A stretch of 33,471 nt of DNA from Psychrobacter sp. 5A.1 (GTDB taxonomy: Bacteria; Pseudomonadota; Gammaproteobacteria; Pseudomonadales; Moraxellaceae): contig NZ_JASDDJ010000034.1 in the NCBI RefSeq assembly GCF_030407455.1, positions 1 through 33,471 on the forward strand, in the 5' to 3' direction. The notes beneath the pieces were generated by a model. The model searched no databases. It was not told the DNA's origin and saw nothing but the letters and a program-made list of their open reading frames with translations. The position numbers were made by a program, and so were the translations under genes. This document shows, one piece after another, positions 33,410 to 33,471 of the stretch; the stretch's first letter is position 1; every line of letters begins with the position of its first letter.

Positions 33410-33471
33410 TGATATTAGTAACTTATGGATATTACTCTCAGGCATTTTTAATCAATCTAAAAGTTAAGCTC

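Noticed and set aside
33236..33445. N-terminal extension of PuuA by 70 residues
   Set aside because: The stretch is not protein-like, contains the candidate promoter, and the ATG at 33235 has AGGAAG upstream and gives the family length.

Overview
The window looks like a gamma-proteobacterial chromosome of the Moraxellaceae, most likely Psychrobacter or a close relative. The basis is moderate-to-low GC, Acinetobacter/Psychrobacter-like catabolic proteins, and the gene company (IclR regulators, gabDT, aguAB, puuAB, an NhaC-family carrier). The genus is inferred from recognition, not computed. No tRNA, rRNA or CRISPR array was seen.

Layout. (1) 1-2304 is an accessory patch. It holds the end of an IS3-like insertion sequence, a Hint-domain gene that the IS has truncated, and two more Hint (intein/Hedgehog-like) genes without a recognisable toxin part. 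(2) 2380-5982 is a glutarate module: an IclR regulator divergent from glutaryl-CoA dehydrogenase (gcdH), then a class III CoA-transferase. (3) 5988-19349 is a visibly AT-richer island of exported proteins. It has six WG-repeat proteins, three small lipoproteins, a decayed lipoprotein remnant, and a second IS-end remnant in the opposite orientation to the one at the left edge. (4) 19467-25068 is a GABA module: an IclR regulator divergent from gabD-gabT, then an APC-family permease. (5) 25163-33235, on the minus strand, is an agmatine/putrescine module transcribed puuA-puuB-nhaC-like-aguB-aguA-aldehyde dehydrogenase.

How the genes fit together. AguA and AguB convert agmatine to putrescine. PuuA and PuuB start its gamma-glutamylated oxidation towards GABA, and GabT and GabD take GABA to succinate. 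GabT/GabD-type enzymes are also known to act on 5-aminovalerate and glutarate semialdehyde, whose product glutarate would be activated by the CoA-transferase and oxidised by GcdH to crotonyl-CoA. The window therefore reads as a C4/C5 diamine and amino-acid catabolic region split by an envelope-protein island. PuuC and PuuD are not recognisable here.

The best candidate for an undescribed system is the island in region 3. The same divergent plan appears twice: long exported WG protein(s) on the plus strand, facing a short exported WG protein followed by small lipoprotein(s) on the minus strand. The three long proteins are paralogues, and each has exactly two cysteines in its mature part at matching places. 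The function is unknown; an extracytoplasmic binding or envelope role is inference.
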